From: an uncultured Saprospiraceae bacterium
GTDB taxonomy: Bacteria; Bacteroidota; Bacteroidia; Chitinophagales; Saprospiraceae
Length of the DNA stretch: 64,000 nucleotides
Assembly (NCBI GenBank): GCA_938045585.1
Contig: CALIAU010000005.1
Location: 244,535 to 308,534 of the forward strand
Direction of reading: 5' to 3'
Shown here: positions 56,901 through 64,000 of the stretch, in pieces
Numbering within the stretch: position 1 is the stretch's first letter
Layout of the letters: each line of letters starts with the position of its first letter
Program-made: the position numbers and the translations under genes
The notes under the pieces: model-generated
Database searches by the model: none
The model's input: only the letters and a program-made list of their open reading frames with translations
Told to the model about the DNA's origin: nothing

Positions 56901-57220
56901 ATGGAATCATTACCGTGGTTATGACCAAGGATGAAAGACTAAACATAAACTGGCAGCAGAACGAAAATCAAATTGGACCCTTCTCTATTAACAATATTGA
57001 CTGGACTTTTGACAATTCGCATCCTAGCTTTTATATATGGACTTCTGATGCAAGTGTCTCAGGTGGCGGTATAAGTGCTCTAGGGTTTGAAGCCGTGTAC
57101 GATCCAGAATTTACATCTGGGACCGTAACCTTTACAACTACCATATTTGCTGGCAGTGGTGGAGAAGAGAATGGTCTCAATAATATTGATGCGGAAACGA
57201 TACTCTACTTTCCTGATTGA
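53972..57220 (+). CDS. Large secreted Asp-box (BNR/VPS10-like) protein
   Basis: 1082 aa. Signal peptide MLYGKLQTILIVLFLASLCNAQ, then a long beta-propeller region with many Asp-box turns (STDGGETF, TTNGGDLW, SEDGGDTW, STNGGKDW, SDDAGASW, SDDMGQTW), the architecture of sialidase/xyloglucanase-type (GH74-like) propellers. It continues with a carbohydrate-binding-like domain (about 775-925), a calcium-loop spacer DADGDGICDDEDPC and a C-terminal beta domain ending AETILYFPD. No recognisable T9SS sorting domain follows. Probably extracellular glycan binding or hydrolysis; catalytic residues not assigned. Preceded by the RNA array. Confidence 0.82.
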   Translation: MLYGKLQTILIVLFLASLCNAQSEQDYFWKNVPIGGGGYITGMQIHPLDAEMRIYRTDVGGAYRYDPSTGRMVQLIYSTEESHYSVAGIALHPDDTDIIYLAVGRNCNAATSAIYESTDGGETFIELAVTGDNDFYFSGNGGRNCSGNNEDKDREGTPIAINPNNTNELYLGTTDKGLYILDLATLEASQIPDNQIPYNTNRKSIRSVVFHPTEDLVYVGYADHGIYLGNTNNQEFTLVNNSAAALDVIDISISKNADYLVAACKREGILKCENIIAGTNWSLLTNGLDTDFTDNADNNNDGFLTVDCSPHDNDKIITVTADWNHLNEFYVTTNGGDLWTQVDGDLPDANNAFPWRDVFGSHVAQIAYDPFDEQTMHFTSWFSTFQCDNFSFTNGGTWGNLQSKGHEEIVPTDLLCFPTNSKGNFFISGSGDHSGFVFNSDIEDIENFAEEDISAKTNDNLGKLKKSASYSFCEKQPDHLALLLTDEWTPNEGGLLTSEDGGDTWNLKAGYLSDDLKTVVEMSSDDPDNIVIFGHNGLKYTEDGGDTDFIAASGTTTNNPDCALPFDVTCLASTDVNSGNFNSSVFNVYRNIAADKEVPCVFYYYDWNGTFNISTNGGKDWCVVHNDLSQLPANTNFWTKARMFTVPGHAGHIWINVNNTLYFSDDAGASWSNISNSSSIDKARAISFGKGVTDSYPAIYVFGEKDTDATDYFYRSDDMGQTWIRINNYAEKELWTDSKIIAGDRNIAGRLYAGVSGQGVVFGDDIELIEAGLCANEELVIQGEFETASSNIPSFSLHDGGTGLASGFVNDMGEAQIEIENGGNFDYDVQMWQDNLAITAGETYLLTTIARADAPRDIVIKLRNRANGSIVYHETDLALTESHQVFTHEFVAPNDDDDLRLTHLVGISDTDVYFDQISLMQVSGLDADGDGICDDEDPCVFCADLSMTKTVLPSLVNGPTNSAWQIRVNEIAGNPTDGIITVVMTKDERLNINWQQNENQIGPFSINNIDWTFDNSHPSFYIWTSDASVSGGGISALGFEAVYDPEFTSGTVTFTTTIFAGSGGEENGLNNIDAETILYFPD

Positions 57221-57236
57221 TAAAGGCATTCTTTTT

Positions 57237-57653
57237 TTAGTAGAGGATTATTTGAGTACAAGAAAAGATAGCTACTTCTTTTTGCGTATTCATATCAGTT
57301 ACGACTACACGCCATACCTGTGTCTTTTTCCCTAGGTGTTCTGCAATGCATTTCCCTTTCAGTTTTCCTTCACGTGCAGCTCCTATAAAATTACATTTGA
57401 ATTCTAGGGTAGTAAACATTTTTCCTCCCTCTGGTAAATGCGCGACTGCAGAGTAGCCTGCTATTGTATCAGCGAACGTAGCTATGCTACCTGCATGCAA
57501 AAAACCATTAGGAGCAAAAAATTCCTTTTTAATTTCCATTTCAGCTTCCATAGATCCTTCTTCAATATGCGTAATTTCTATACCCATCATACCTGGAAAA
57601 TGGCCCTTACTCAAATTATTAAAAAACTCAAGATTTAAACTTTTGTTATACAT
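57237..57653 (-). CDS. PaaI-type hotdog thioesterase
   Basis: 138 aa. Hotdog fold with NGFLHAGSIATFADTIAGYSAV (the HGG-x-xxxxAD-type active-site helix) and GKMFTTLEFKCNFIGAAREGKL. Predicted acyl-CoA or phenylacetyl-CoA thioesterase, substrate unknown. Convergent with the Asp-box gene and divergent from ggt. Confidence 0.88.
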   Translation of the reverse strand: MYNKSLNLEFFNNLSKGHFPGMMGIEITHIEEGSMEAEMEIKKEFFAPNGFLHAGSIATFADTIAGYSAVAHLPEGGKMFTTLEFKCNFIGAAREGKLKGKCIAEHLGKKTQVWRVVVTDMNTQKEVAIFSCTQIILY

Positions 57654-57769
57654 GCTATTCGATTTTCTATTTTGGCTTGATAAACATTTTACAATGTATA
57701 CAGAGTTTATTATTAACTATTAGTATTTTAATCAAAATAAAATTCTTCTGTAGAATTAATAATTACAAG

Positions 57770-59485
57770 ATGGTCAAACAACTCTTTATTTCTATCCTAT
57801 TTCTTTTTTGTCTCTTAGATGCAAATACCCAAGCACCTCCAATTTACGGAGCAGAGTCTATTCACCATCCACTCATTGCAGAGCAGGGCATGGTAGCAAC
57901 GCAGCATGATGAGGCAACGAAGGTAGGTTTAGAAATATTAAAAGCAGGAGGGAATGCAGTGGATGCTGCTGTAGCTGTTGGTTTTAGTTTGGCTGTTGTC
58001 CTACCTCGAGCGGGCAACTTAGGTGGAGGTGGTTTTATGTTAGTCCACGATGCCAAAGGCGGTAATACGCGCGCAATTAATTATAGAGAAATTGCTCCTA
58101 AGAAATCGGATAAGGACATGTATTTAGATGCTCAGGGAAATGTAGATAATAAAAAATTTAATTCCAGTTATCATTCCATAGGTGTTCCTGGTACGGTAGC
58201 GGGTCTTTGCCAAGCCTTAGATACGTATGGCAGTATGTCCATACAAGAAGTGATTGCACCTGCGATTCGTCTAGCAAAGGAGGGCTTCCCTATTAGCCAT
58301 GACCTAGCGCATGTCTTGGAAAAATATCAGACCCGATTAAGAGTGTGTCCTGAAACAGAAAAAATATTTTACCCTTCAAATACTTCCACATATAAAGCAG
58401 GTGATATACTTATACAAGAAGATCTTGCATGGAGTTTGGAGCAGATTGCGCAAAGGGGTTCCAAAGGATTTTATGAGGGAGCACTTGCAAAACGAATGGC
58501 AGAAGATATTCAAGAGAATGGCGGAATAATCCAGACTAACGATTTAAAAGATTATAAGGCAGAAGAAGTAGATGTGGTCAAAGGTACATACAGAGGCTAC
58601 GATATTTATTCCATGCCTCCTCCCAGTTCAGGAGGTGTCCACATAATCCAAATGCTAAATATTCTCGAAGAATATCCTCTTGGCTTTCTTGGTCATAACT
58701 CTGCAGAGACAATTCATTTAATGGTGGAAGCAATGCGCTTGGCCTATGCAGACAGAAGTGAACATTTAGGAGATCCCAATTACTGGGATGTACCTGTAAA
58801 ATGGATTAGTTCAAAAAAATATGCTACAGATTTACGTAAGAAAATTAGCACATTTAACGCAAATATATCCGAAGAGATTAAGCCTGGCAAGGTTACAGAT
58901 TATGAAAGTGAGGAAACTACCCATTATTCTGTAGTAGACAAAGATGGGAATGCTGTCAGCAATACCTATACTTTGAACTTTAGTTTTGGTACTGGACTAG
59001 TTGCTAAGGGAACTGGTATACTACTCAACAATGAGATGGGAGACTTTTCTGCTAAACCCGGTTCTGCAAACGCCTTTGGACTTATAGGTGGTGCAGCAAA
59101 TGCTGTGGAGGCTGGGAAACGTCCACTCAGTTCTATGACGCCCACAATGGTGTTTAAAGATAACAAGCCCTATCTTATTACTGGCAGCCCAGGAGGGAGT
59201 CGGATCATCACTACAGTCTTACAGATCATTCTTAATGTCATAGACCACAACATGAACATTGCTGAAGCCACACACGCTCCACGCATTCATCACCAATGGT
59301 ATCCAGATATATTGTACACAGAAAAGGTCTTGAATGCAGACACAAAACGCCTGCTAGCAGCCAAGGGACATACTATCAAAACAAGAGCTGCAATGGGAAG
59401 CACACAAACACTGATGATACGCGATGGACTTATCTTTGGATGTTCTGATCCGCGTAGGCCAGATGCGAGTACTTTGGGTTTTTAA
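57770..59485 (+). CDS. ggt: Gamma-glutamyltranspeptidase
   Basis: 571 aa from the ATG at 57770 (MVKQLFISILFLFCLL), which begins the signal peptide; the longer frame adds 31 residues of upstream sequence. Ntn-hydrolase that cleaves and transfers gamma-glutamyl groups from glutathione in the periplasm. Self-cleavage and nucleophile at Thr383 in EETTHYSVVDKDGNAVS; MPPPSSGGVHIIQMLNILE and GSPGGSRIITTVLQ are family hallmarks. Confidence 0.95.
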   Translation: MVKQLFISILFLFCLLDANTQAPPIYGAESIHHPLIAEQGMVATQHDEATKVGLEILKAGGNAVDAAVAVGFSLAVVLPRAGNLGGGGFMLVHDAKGGNTRAINYREIAPKKSDKDMYLDAQGNVDNKKFNSSYHSIGVPGTVAGLCQALDTYGSMSIQEVIAPAIRLAKEGFPISHDLAHVLEKYQTRLRVCPETEKIFYPSNTSTYKAGDILIQEDLAWSLEQIAQRGSKGFYEGALAKRMAEDIQENGGIIQTNDLKDYKAEEVDVVKGTYRGYDIYSMPPPSSGGVHIIQMLNILEEYPLGFLGHNSAETIHLMVEAMRLAYADRSEHLGDPNYWDVPVKWISSKKYATDLRKKISTFNANISEEIKPGKVTDYESEETTHYSVVDKDGNAVSNTYTLNFSFGTGLVAKGTGILLNNEMGDFSAKPGSANAFGLIGGAANAVEAGKRPLSSMTPTMVFKDNKPYLITGSPGGSRIITTVLQIILNVIDHNMNIAEATHAPRIHHQWYPDILYTEKVLNADTKRLLAAKGHTIKTRAAMGSTQTLMIRDGLIFGCSDPRRPDASTLGF

Positions 59486-59509
59486 AAAAAATGACTACTT
59501 AAATGGCTC

Positions 59510-60082
59510 CTAAAAAATAAACCCTAAGCTCAATGCAAGTGAATTATTCCTAGTTGCTGTCAGTAACGGAGTTACGTCTGACAATCCTTTCTCATATTCT
59601 AAAGAAATAATTCCTGGCCCCAATATAAATGAAGCGCCTCCTACTGCTGCTAAATAAGCATCATTCAGACTTCGTTGTGGAATATCTTCATCAGTCCTTG
59701 GTAGGTTCGTTAGTAGGGGGACCGAAGCAAGTGCATAGATACGTAGACCCATACCCTCTCTTATCTCAAAACCTCCGTTCATCCCAAATCTCAGTTTAGT
59801 ATAAGAGACATAGTCATCCATACTGAAGAATGCAGAATTTTCTGTTGCCACAAAATGAAATTGATGATATTGGAATCCTGCCATAAGATTAATACCCTTT
59901 CTAGAGAGCATTGCATCTAATCCTATCATGAATCCAGGATGGGATGCCCCTTCAGGAGTAATTAATTTGTCTTGATTTGTTAGCTTTGCAATGCCTCCGT
60001 GGAATACGGCAGCGGGTTGTGCCTGAATTACTAATGAGCAAAGCAATAAAACAAGTATACAATAGAGTTGATACACTTTCAT
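59510..60082 (-). CDS. Small outer-membrane beta-barrel protein
   Basis: 190 aa. Signal peptide to VIQAQ, then alternating strands with aromatic girdles (GFMIGLDAMLSRKGINLMAGFQYHQF) and a C-terminal Phe (SLALSLGFIF), the mark of an outer-membrane barrel. Looks like the PorT/opacity-type proteins of Bacteroidota; function unknown. Convergent with ggt, divergent from lgt. Confidence 0.72.
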   Translation of the reverse strand: MKVYQLYCILVLLLCSLVIQAQPAAVFHGGIAKLTNQDKLITPEGASHPGFMIGLDAMLSRKGINLMAGFQYHQFHFVATENSAFFSMDDYVSYTKLRFGMNGGFEIREGMGLRIYALASVPLLTNLPRTDEDIPQRSLNDAYLAAVGGASFILGPGIISLEYEKGLSDVTPLLTATRNNSLALSLGFIF

Positions 60083-60175
60083 GATTGTTTTCTTTTAGTT
60101 AGATTGGGTTTCTACCTTTAATATAAATAAATCGTTCAACTGTTCTGAATAAGGGACACTACAATATAAGAATCC

Positions 60176-61336
60176 ATGTATCCAGATTTATCTTATTTTT
60201 TCCATGACATCTTTGGCACACAGGTGGACAATGCATTTGCTGTATTCAAAACCTTTGGAGTTTTTCTTGCCTTTGCTTTTTTAGCGAGTGCCTTTGTATT
60301 ATACAGAGAGCTCAAGCGAAAAGAAAGAGAAGGCATATTTCACCCCATGCAATATATCTCACTTTACTCCAAAGATGCCGTGATTAAAGAATCTCTTTTC
60401 AATGGATTACTCATAGGTTTTGTTTGTTTCAAAATTCCTCACATTATGGATAACTTTGATTTGTTTAAATCAAATCCTGCGTCCATAGTATTTAATCTGG
60501 AGGGAAACATTTTGACGGGCTTGCTAGGTGGTCTTGCTCTTGCAGCATTTAACTACTACAAGGGAATGCAATCACCCCTACTAAACGAAGCGAAAGAAGT
60601 AAAAGTATATCCTTCCAGTAAAATTTCTGACATCACCGTAGTAACTGCAATTTCTGGCATCTTGGGTGCACGCCTTTTTTCCATCTTTGAAAACATGGAC
60701 GCCTTTCTAGAAGATCCCATCGGCCAATTATTTTCTGGTAGTGGCTTAACCGTATATGGAGGGCTTATCGTAGGCTTCATTGCTGGGTATTGGTATGTAA
60801 GAAAGTTGGGTATGCACGGACGACATGCCATGGATGCCTGTGCACCAGCCATGGTTATGGGTCAGCTGGTAGGAAGAGCAGGTTGTCAGTTTTCAGGCGA
60901 TGGAGACTGGGGAATTGTAAACACGGCACCTAAACCTTCCTGGTTTGCCTTGCCTGATTGGGTATGGGTATATGATTATCCGCGCAATGTTTTACAGCGC
61001 GGTCAGAAGATGACAGACTGTGTAGGTGAATATTGTAACCATCTTGTCCCAGGAGTATTTCCTACTCCTATCTATGAGGTGACTGGATACGCTATCACCT
61101 TTGCTATTCTTTGGTTTCTGCGTACACGCATTAAAACAGCCGGTGTACTATTTTTCATCTTTATGATCCTAAGTGGCCTCGTGCGTTTCTTTGTGGAAGA
61201 CTTACGTGTTAACGAGACCTATGAAATGCTTGGTCTGAATTGGTCTTTTTCTAAGTACATAGCAGTAGCCGTTATTGCGGTAGGCATTGCCGGAGTAAGT
61301 TGGTTATTACAAAGAGCTACACCTAAGGCTGCATAA
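60176..61336 (+). CDS. lgt: Prolipoprotein diacylglyceryl transferase
   Basis: 386 aa inner-membrane enzyme that adds diacylglyceryl to lipobox Cys, the first step in maturing the many lipoproteins encoded here. About seven membrane helices; the signature GRAGCQFSGDGDWG, preceded by SGLTVYGGLIVGFIAGYWYV, is the phylum's version of the Lgt motif. Longer than the E. coli protein (291 aa), with extra N-terminal and cytoplasmic parts. Confidence 0.93.
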   Translation: MYPDLSYFFHDIFGTQVDNAFAVFKTFGVFLAFAFLASAFVLYRELKRKEREGIFHPMQYISLYSKDAVIKESLFNGLLIGFVCFKIPHIMDNFDLFKSNPASIVFNLEGNILTGLLGGLALAAFNYYKGMQSPLLNEAKEVKVYPSSKISDITVVTAISGILGARLFSIFENMDAFLEDPIGQLFSGSGLTVYGGLIVGFIAGYWYVRKLGMHGRHAMDACAPAMVMGQLVGRAGCQFSGDGDWGIVNTAPKPSWFALPDWVWVYDYPRNVLQRGQKMTDCVGEYCNHLVPGVFPTPIYEVTGYAITFAILWFLRTRIKTAGVLFFIFMILSGLVRFFVEDLRVNETYEMLGLNWSFSKYIAVAVIAVGIAGVSWLLQRATPKAA

Positions 61337-61383
61337 AATCTCAAAACAATTCACTAGAATTTAGTGTGTATGTAAACTCATTT

Positions 61384-61499
61384 GGGCGTGCCCCAGCTTA
61401 GCTGAAATTCAGCTAAGCTGGGTCGCTCCCTTACAGGCTCGCCATGCGGCTCGGTCACTCTGCGACCACCTGCGGTGCCTTCCAGGCAGCTCACGCAGA
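61384..61499 (+). repeat. GC-rich structured repeat, copy C
   Basis: The clearest copy. GGGCGTG, a 13-bp perfect hairpin CCCAGCTTAGCTG (61392-61404)/CAGCTAAGCTGGG (61410-61422), GTCGCTCCCTTACA, hairpins GGTC/GACC, ACC-tgc-GGT and GCCT-tcc-AGGC, then GCTCACGCAGA. Ends pair as GCGTG (61386-61390) with CACGC (61492-61496). Between lgt and the Cys-rich gene. Confidence 0.82.
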
Positions 61500-61600
61500 A
61501 GATAAAATTAGACATAGCTATATCCTAATGCTGAGAATGTTAAACATATTTATCCTCTTGCAGTTAATAATAAATTATCCGAATTTGAAATTATCTTAAT

Positions 61601-62104
61601 ATGCAATTAAAATATTTCATACAACTTTCTCATATATTATTGCTTCTTTTTTCTACCCAAGAAATGAATGCTCAAGATGTATACAAAACTCCGTACGGTG
61701 CTAAGTATCATCTTGCATCATGCAGAATGGTTGAGAATGTTTCTGAAAAAATAATTTTATCTGAACTAAGTTCTTACAAACTAACACCTTGCAAATTCTG
61801 TAAACCGCCACAAATTAATGCATTAGGCTATTCTTCAATTAGAGATAAATCAGTAGGTGAGTCAGTGTCTGTCCAATGTAAAGCTTATACTCAAAGAGGT
61901 ACGCTTTGTAAACACAAAACTAGACTGGCAAATGGTTATTGTTATCAACACACTGCACAGGCAAATCAATTTAACCATATAAAAAGATATCAAACTAAGA
62001 GAGCATCCAAATCACCTAGTCCCTCCTGTGGTGCAAGAACTAAGTCAGGCAGTTCTTGCAAAAGAAAAGTAAAAGGAGGAGGATATTGTTATCAACATTC
62101 GTAA
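61601..62104 (+). CDS. Secreted Cys-rich protein with two predicted zinc-binding modules
   Basis: 167 aa. Signal peptide to EMNAQ (25). A first module KTPYGAKYHLASC41...LTPC64KFC67 follows the GxKYHxxxC...PCxxC pattern seen in small metal-binding repeats. Then two C-x-A-x-T-x2-G-x2-C-x~10-C-x2-H units: C93...C103...C114-x2-H117 and C143...C153...C163-x2-H166. Linkers are Lys/Arg/Ser rich. Probably zinc-stabilised, perhaps nucleic-acid or glycan binding outside the cell (inference). No close named family recalled with certainty. Confidence 0.78.
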   Translation: MQLKYFIQLSHILLLLFSTQEMNAQDVYKTPYGAKYHLASCRMVENVSEKIILSELSSYKLTPCKFCKPPQINALGYSSIRDKSVGESVSVQCKAYTQRGTLCKHKTRLANGYCYQHTAQANQFNHIKRYQTKRASKSPSPSCGARTKSGSSCKRKVKGGGYCYQHS

Positions 62105-62131
62105 GAAGGTAGTTTACAATTAGCTCATTTG

Positions 62132-63646
62132 CTAATACAAAAACAACTTAGCAGAGTAGGTCCTTGCATCATTCCCTATGGCTTTTACAAAATACTGTCC
62201 AGGTTCTAAGTTGTATTTTGACAGATCCAATTGTTTATTTACAAGGTTCTGATTAAGCATGAGTTTGCCGGAGATATCATAAATCATTAATAACAAATCT
62301 TCATCCTCTAAGTCCATGTGCACCTGTGCTTGTGTGCTTGCTGGATTGGGATACATATGAATAGATTCCATACTCTGCTGTTCCAGGATACTACTTATTG
62401 TTGTATTGCCTTCGAAGGCGCCAATAGAGGGTGGAGAACTAAATTCTTTCAAATCAAAATCTTGCGTAACCTCAGTAAGTACAGCACCCTTAGCAATTGC
62501 AGCACTTCCGTCTAACAATCTAAAATTTCCAAGGCTCTCATCCATAAATCCTGGGGAAGCTATTATTTGATCTACATCTATGACAGGAAGATTAGGGGTC
62601 CAATTATTACTTGATTGATTATACCAGAGATTATTGCTCAACTTAAAAGATTCTGGATCTGTATTGGGCCCAATGTTTACCTCTGTAAGATCAGATTCTA
62701 GATAGACAATATTATTTTTAAATTCATTATCTGCACAGGTCAAAAACCCAGGTGTTGTTGTTTCTTGTAAAATTCTAAATACCCAGTTTTGTGGCTGGTA
62801 AAACGTGTTGTTAAATACTTTTACCCGTACTGCTCCTACATAGGCAATGGGTGCATGATTACCTATAAACACATTTGAAAACACTTCTATGTCTGCAGCT
62901 TCAAACGCATCTACAATGGGATCTGCTAGGGGTGGTCTAAAAAATTGTAAGCCTGTGCTTCCTCCTAGGTTAAGTGCACGTTGGGATATATTCGTAAACA
63001 CATTTCTCTGGATTCGTATATGCTGTGTACCTCCCTTATTTTGTATTCCACTGGTACCTGAATTATCAAAAACACAGTCTTGTACTACACCATAATGGCA
63101 GCCAACAAAGTCTACACCACTGCCTCCCTCACCTCCATTAACAAAGGAGCAGTTTTCGATTAGAAAATTATCTATACCAGACATTTTTAATAGGTCATTA
63201 TTACCTGATGCTTCCATTTCTCGGAACATGCAATTGCGGACAACTATATGTTCTGAAGGAGTACTATAATCTCCCCCATCGTCTATGTTCATTCCATTAC
63301 CCGTTTGCCCTTCTATCGTCAATCCATTTATTTCCACATGATGACATCGCACTAGATGAATACTTTCTGTGCCACCCCGCATGATTGTCTGATGTCTTTC
63401 TTTCGCTATTATAACAATGGGGGCTTCTGCAGTGCCTTCTAGATCGTATAAAAATTGCGTGCCGTCTGTAAAGACCTGAGATTGCATTTCTAAGGTGTCC
63501 CCTGCTTGTATAATAGATGCCGCTGCGGACAGATTAGGATAGTCTCCTGTTTCTCCAATTGTTATTTTTTGGCCATGTACAATACTTGTAAAGGATAGGC
63601 ACAAGATTATATAGACTAAGAAAGTCTGTGTGGTGTAAGTTCTCAT
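62132..63646 (-). CDS. Secreted parallel beta-helix protein with T9SS sorting domain
   Basis: 504 aa. Signal peptide to VHGQ, then a right-handed beta-helix of pectate-lyase-like repeats (HHVEINGLTIEGQTGNGMNI, HIVVRNCMFREM, NFLIENCSFVNGGEG, HYGVVQDCVFDNSGTSGIQNKG, IEVFSNVFIGNH). The C-terminal type A sorting domain runs from HMYPNPASTQAQVHMDLED to YSAKLFLY. Such proteins bind or cleave polysaccharides; no catalytic residues were assigned. Exported through the T9SS represented here by PorZ and PorW. Confidence 0.88.
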   Translation of the reverse strand: MRTYTTQTFLVYIILCLSFTSIVHGQKITIGETGDYPNLSAAASIIQAGDTLEMQSQVFTDGTQFLYDLEGTAEAPIVIIAKERHQTIMRGGTESIHLVRCHHVEINGLTIEGQTGNGMNIDDGGDYSTPSEHIVVRNCMFREMEASGNNDLLKMSGIDNFLIENCSFVNGGEGGSGVDFVGCHYGVVQDCVFDNSGTSGIQNKGGTQHIRIQRNVFTNISQRALNLGGSTGLQFFRPPLADPIVDAFEAADIEVFSNVFIGNHAPIAYVGAVRVKVFNNTFYQPQNWVFRILQETTTPGFLTCADNEFKNNIVYLESDLTEVNIGPNTDPESFKLSNNLWYNQSSNNWTPNLPVIDVDQIIASPGFMDESLGNFRLLDGSAAIAKGAVLTEVTQDFDLKEFSSPPSIGAFEGNTTISSILEQQSMESIHMYPNPASTQAQVHMDLEDEDLLLMIYDISGKLMLNQNLVNKQLDLSKYNLEPGQYFVKAIGNDARTYSAKLFLY

Positions 63647-63816
63647 GTTGGTATGTATTTACAAATACTCCTTTGGTAGTCCTGCTCGTACAAAGTTAGA
63701 GAAATATCATTCTTATTCTATAGGGGTAAATCCTGATTAATCTAAAGTATACATTGTGGTAATATAGAAACTATGAACATGCGCCAATGATGTCTTATTG
63801 CTCACTTGTCCGACCA

Positions 63817-63877
63817 GCCCGTGTCAGTTGCCTGGAAGGTCTGCTGAAAGCAGAGTCCACAGGACCGAATTTCTACG
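63817..63877 (-). repeat. GC-rich structured repeat, copy D (3' half only, minus strand)
   Basis: Read on the minus strand: CGTAGAAATTCGG, hairpin GTCC-tgt-GGAC, hairpin CTGCT-ttc-AGCAG, CTTCCAGGCAACTGACACGGGC. It matches copy B (CGGTCC...GGACTC, CAGGCAGCTGACAC) and copy A (GTAGAAACTTCG). The 5' half (GGGCGTGCCC, hairpin, GTCGCTCCC) is absent. It ends 29 nt from the transposase stop codon. Confidence 0.7.
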
Positions 63878-63906
63878 ATTAAGCAAATTTATATGTAATT
63901 ATTTAT

Positions 63907-64000
63907 TTATGCATAATTCATAAGTTTGACATATGGTGTTTTTCTTTTAACTACAGCAAAGACTCTATGGACAATTTTGTTCTTAATTGCATTTAGTACT
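63907..64000 (-). CDS. C-terminal end of a probable IS110-family transposase (partial)
   Basis: The last 30 residues of a frame that enters from the right edge and stops with TAA at 63909-63907: LNAIKNKIVHRVFAVVKRK then TPYVKLMNYA. LNAxxNKxxHRxFAVV is the kind of C-terminal tail I associate with IS110/IS116/IS902 (Transposase_20) proteins. Only the tail is visible, so the family call is tentative and it cannot be said whether the element is intact. Confidence 0.5.
   Translation of the reverse strand, partial: VLNAIKNKIVHRVFAVVKRKTPYVKLMNYA

Overview
The window is about 64 kb of low-GC, gene-dense bacterial chromosome from a member of the Bacteroidota, most likely a Saprospiria/Chitinophagia-like lineage. 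The evidence is type IX secretion (T9SS) components (PorZ-like, PorW/SprE-like), several secreted proteins with T9SS C-terminal sorting domains, bacillithiol synthesis (bshA), Bacteroidota-only DUF families (DUF2851, DUF4197, DUF5606), a split transketolase, and a textbook Bacteroidota promoter (TTTG-N20-TACTTTTG) before an HU gene. No tRNA, rRNA or CRISPR array was seen.

Layout. 1-12.8 kb (minus): the start of an SLBB/Wza-type export gene, then a tightly packed nine-gene run read mreB-mreC-mreD-mrdA-folA-DUF2851-lpxK-wzi-like-metH, which links cell shape, cell wall, folate, lipid A, surface polysaccharide and methionine synthesis. 13-18.5 kb: an orphan inactive M16 homologue, then dnaN-nadD-porZ. 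18.5-27.3 kb: bshA, a MerR/B12-type regulator, YceI lipoprotein, PorW/SprE, M23 peptidase, HAD protein, a GC-rich non-coding block and a nucleoside-diphosphate-sugar epimerase. 27.3-31.4 kb: a peptide ABC importer (binding protein and two permeases, no ATPase). 31.4-39.4 kb: HU, split transketolase, a Cys/Met PLP enzyme, radC, ABC exporter, a membrane protein and a GT2 glycosyltransferase. 39.6-45 kb: two tandem T9SS-sorted paralogues and uvrA. 45-52.6 kb: ECF sigma factor, acidic protein, TonB-like protein, fasciclin lipoprotein, TlpA-like protein, DUF4197, DUF5606 and mtaB. 52.6-54 kb: a 1.4 kb gene-free region. 54-64 kb: a large Asp-box (BNR) secreted protein, hotdog thioesterase, ggt, an outer-membrane protein, lgt, a Cys-rich secreted protein, a beta-helix T9SS protein and the C-terminal end of a probable IS110-family transposase.

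The most unusual content is non-coding. (1) The 52.6-54 kb region carries two tandem copies of a putative small RNA gene made of short hairpins whose 9-nt loops always contain TGAGAA. The hairpins are joined by linkers with TGAGAAAC-ACACCC, their stems show compensatory changes, and each copy ends in an intrinsic terminator. The linker motif recurs upstream of a T9SS cargo gene at 39.5 kb. (2) A dispersed GC-rich structured repeat occurs four times (26.0, 45.9, 61.4, 63.8 kb), with a closing stem supported by covariation; the fourth copy is truncated next to the transposase end. (3) A separate 109-nt element at 26.2 kb folds into a fully nested multibranch structure. All structures were found by eye; no folding or database search was run.
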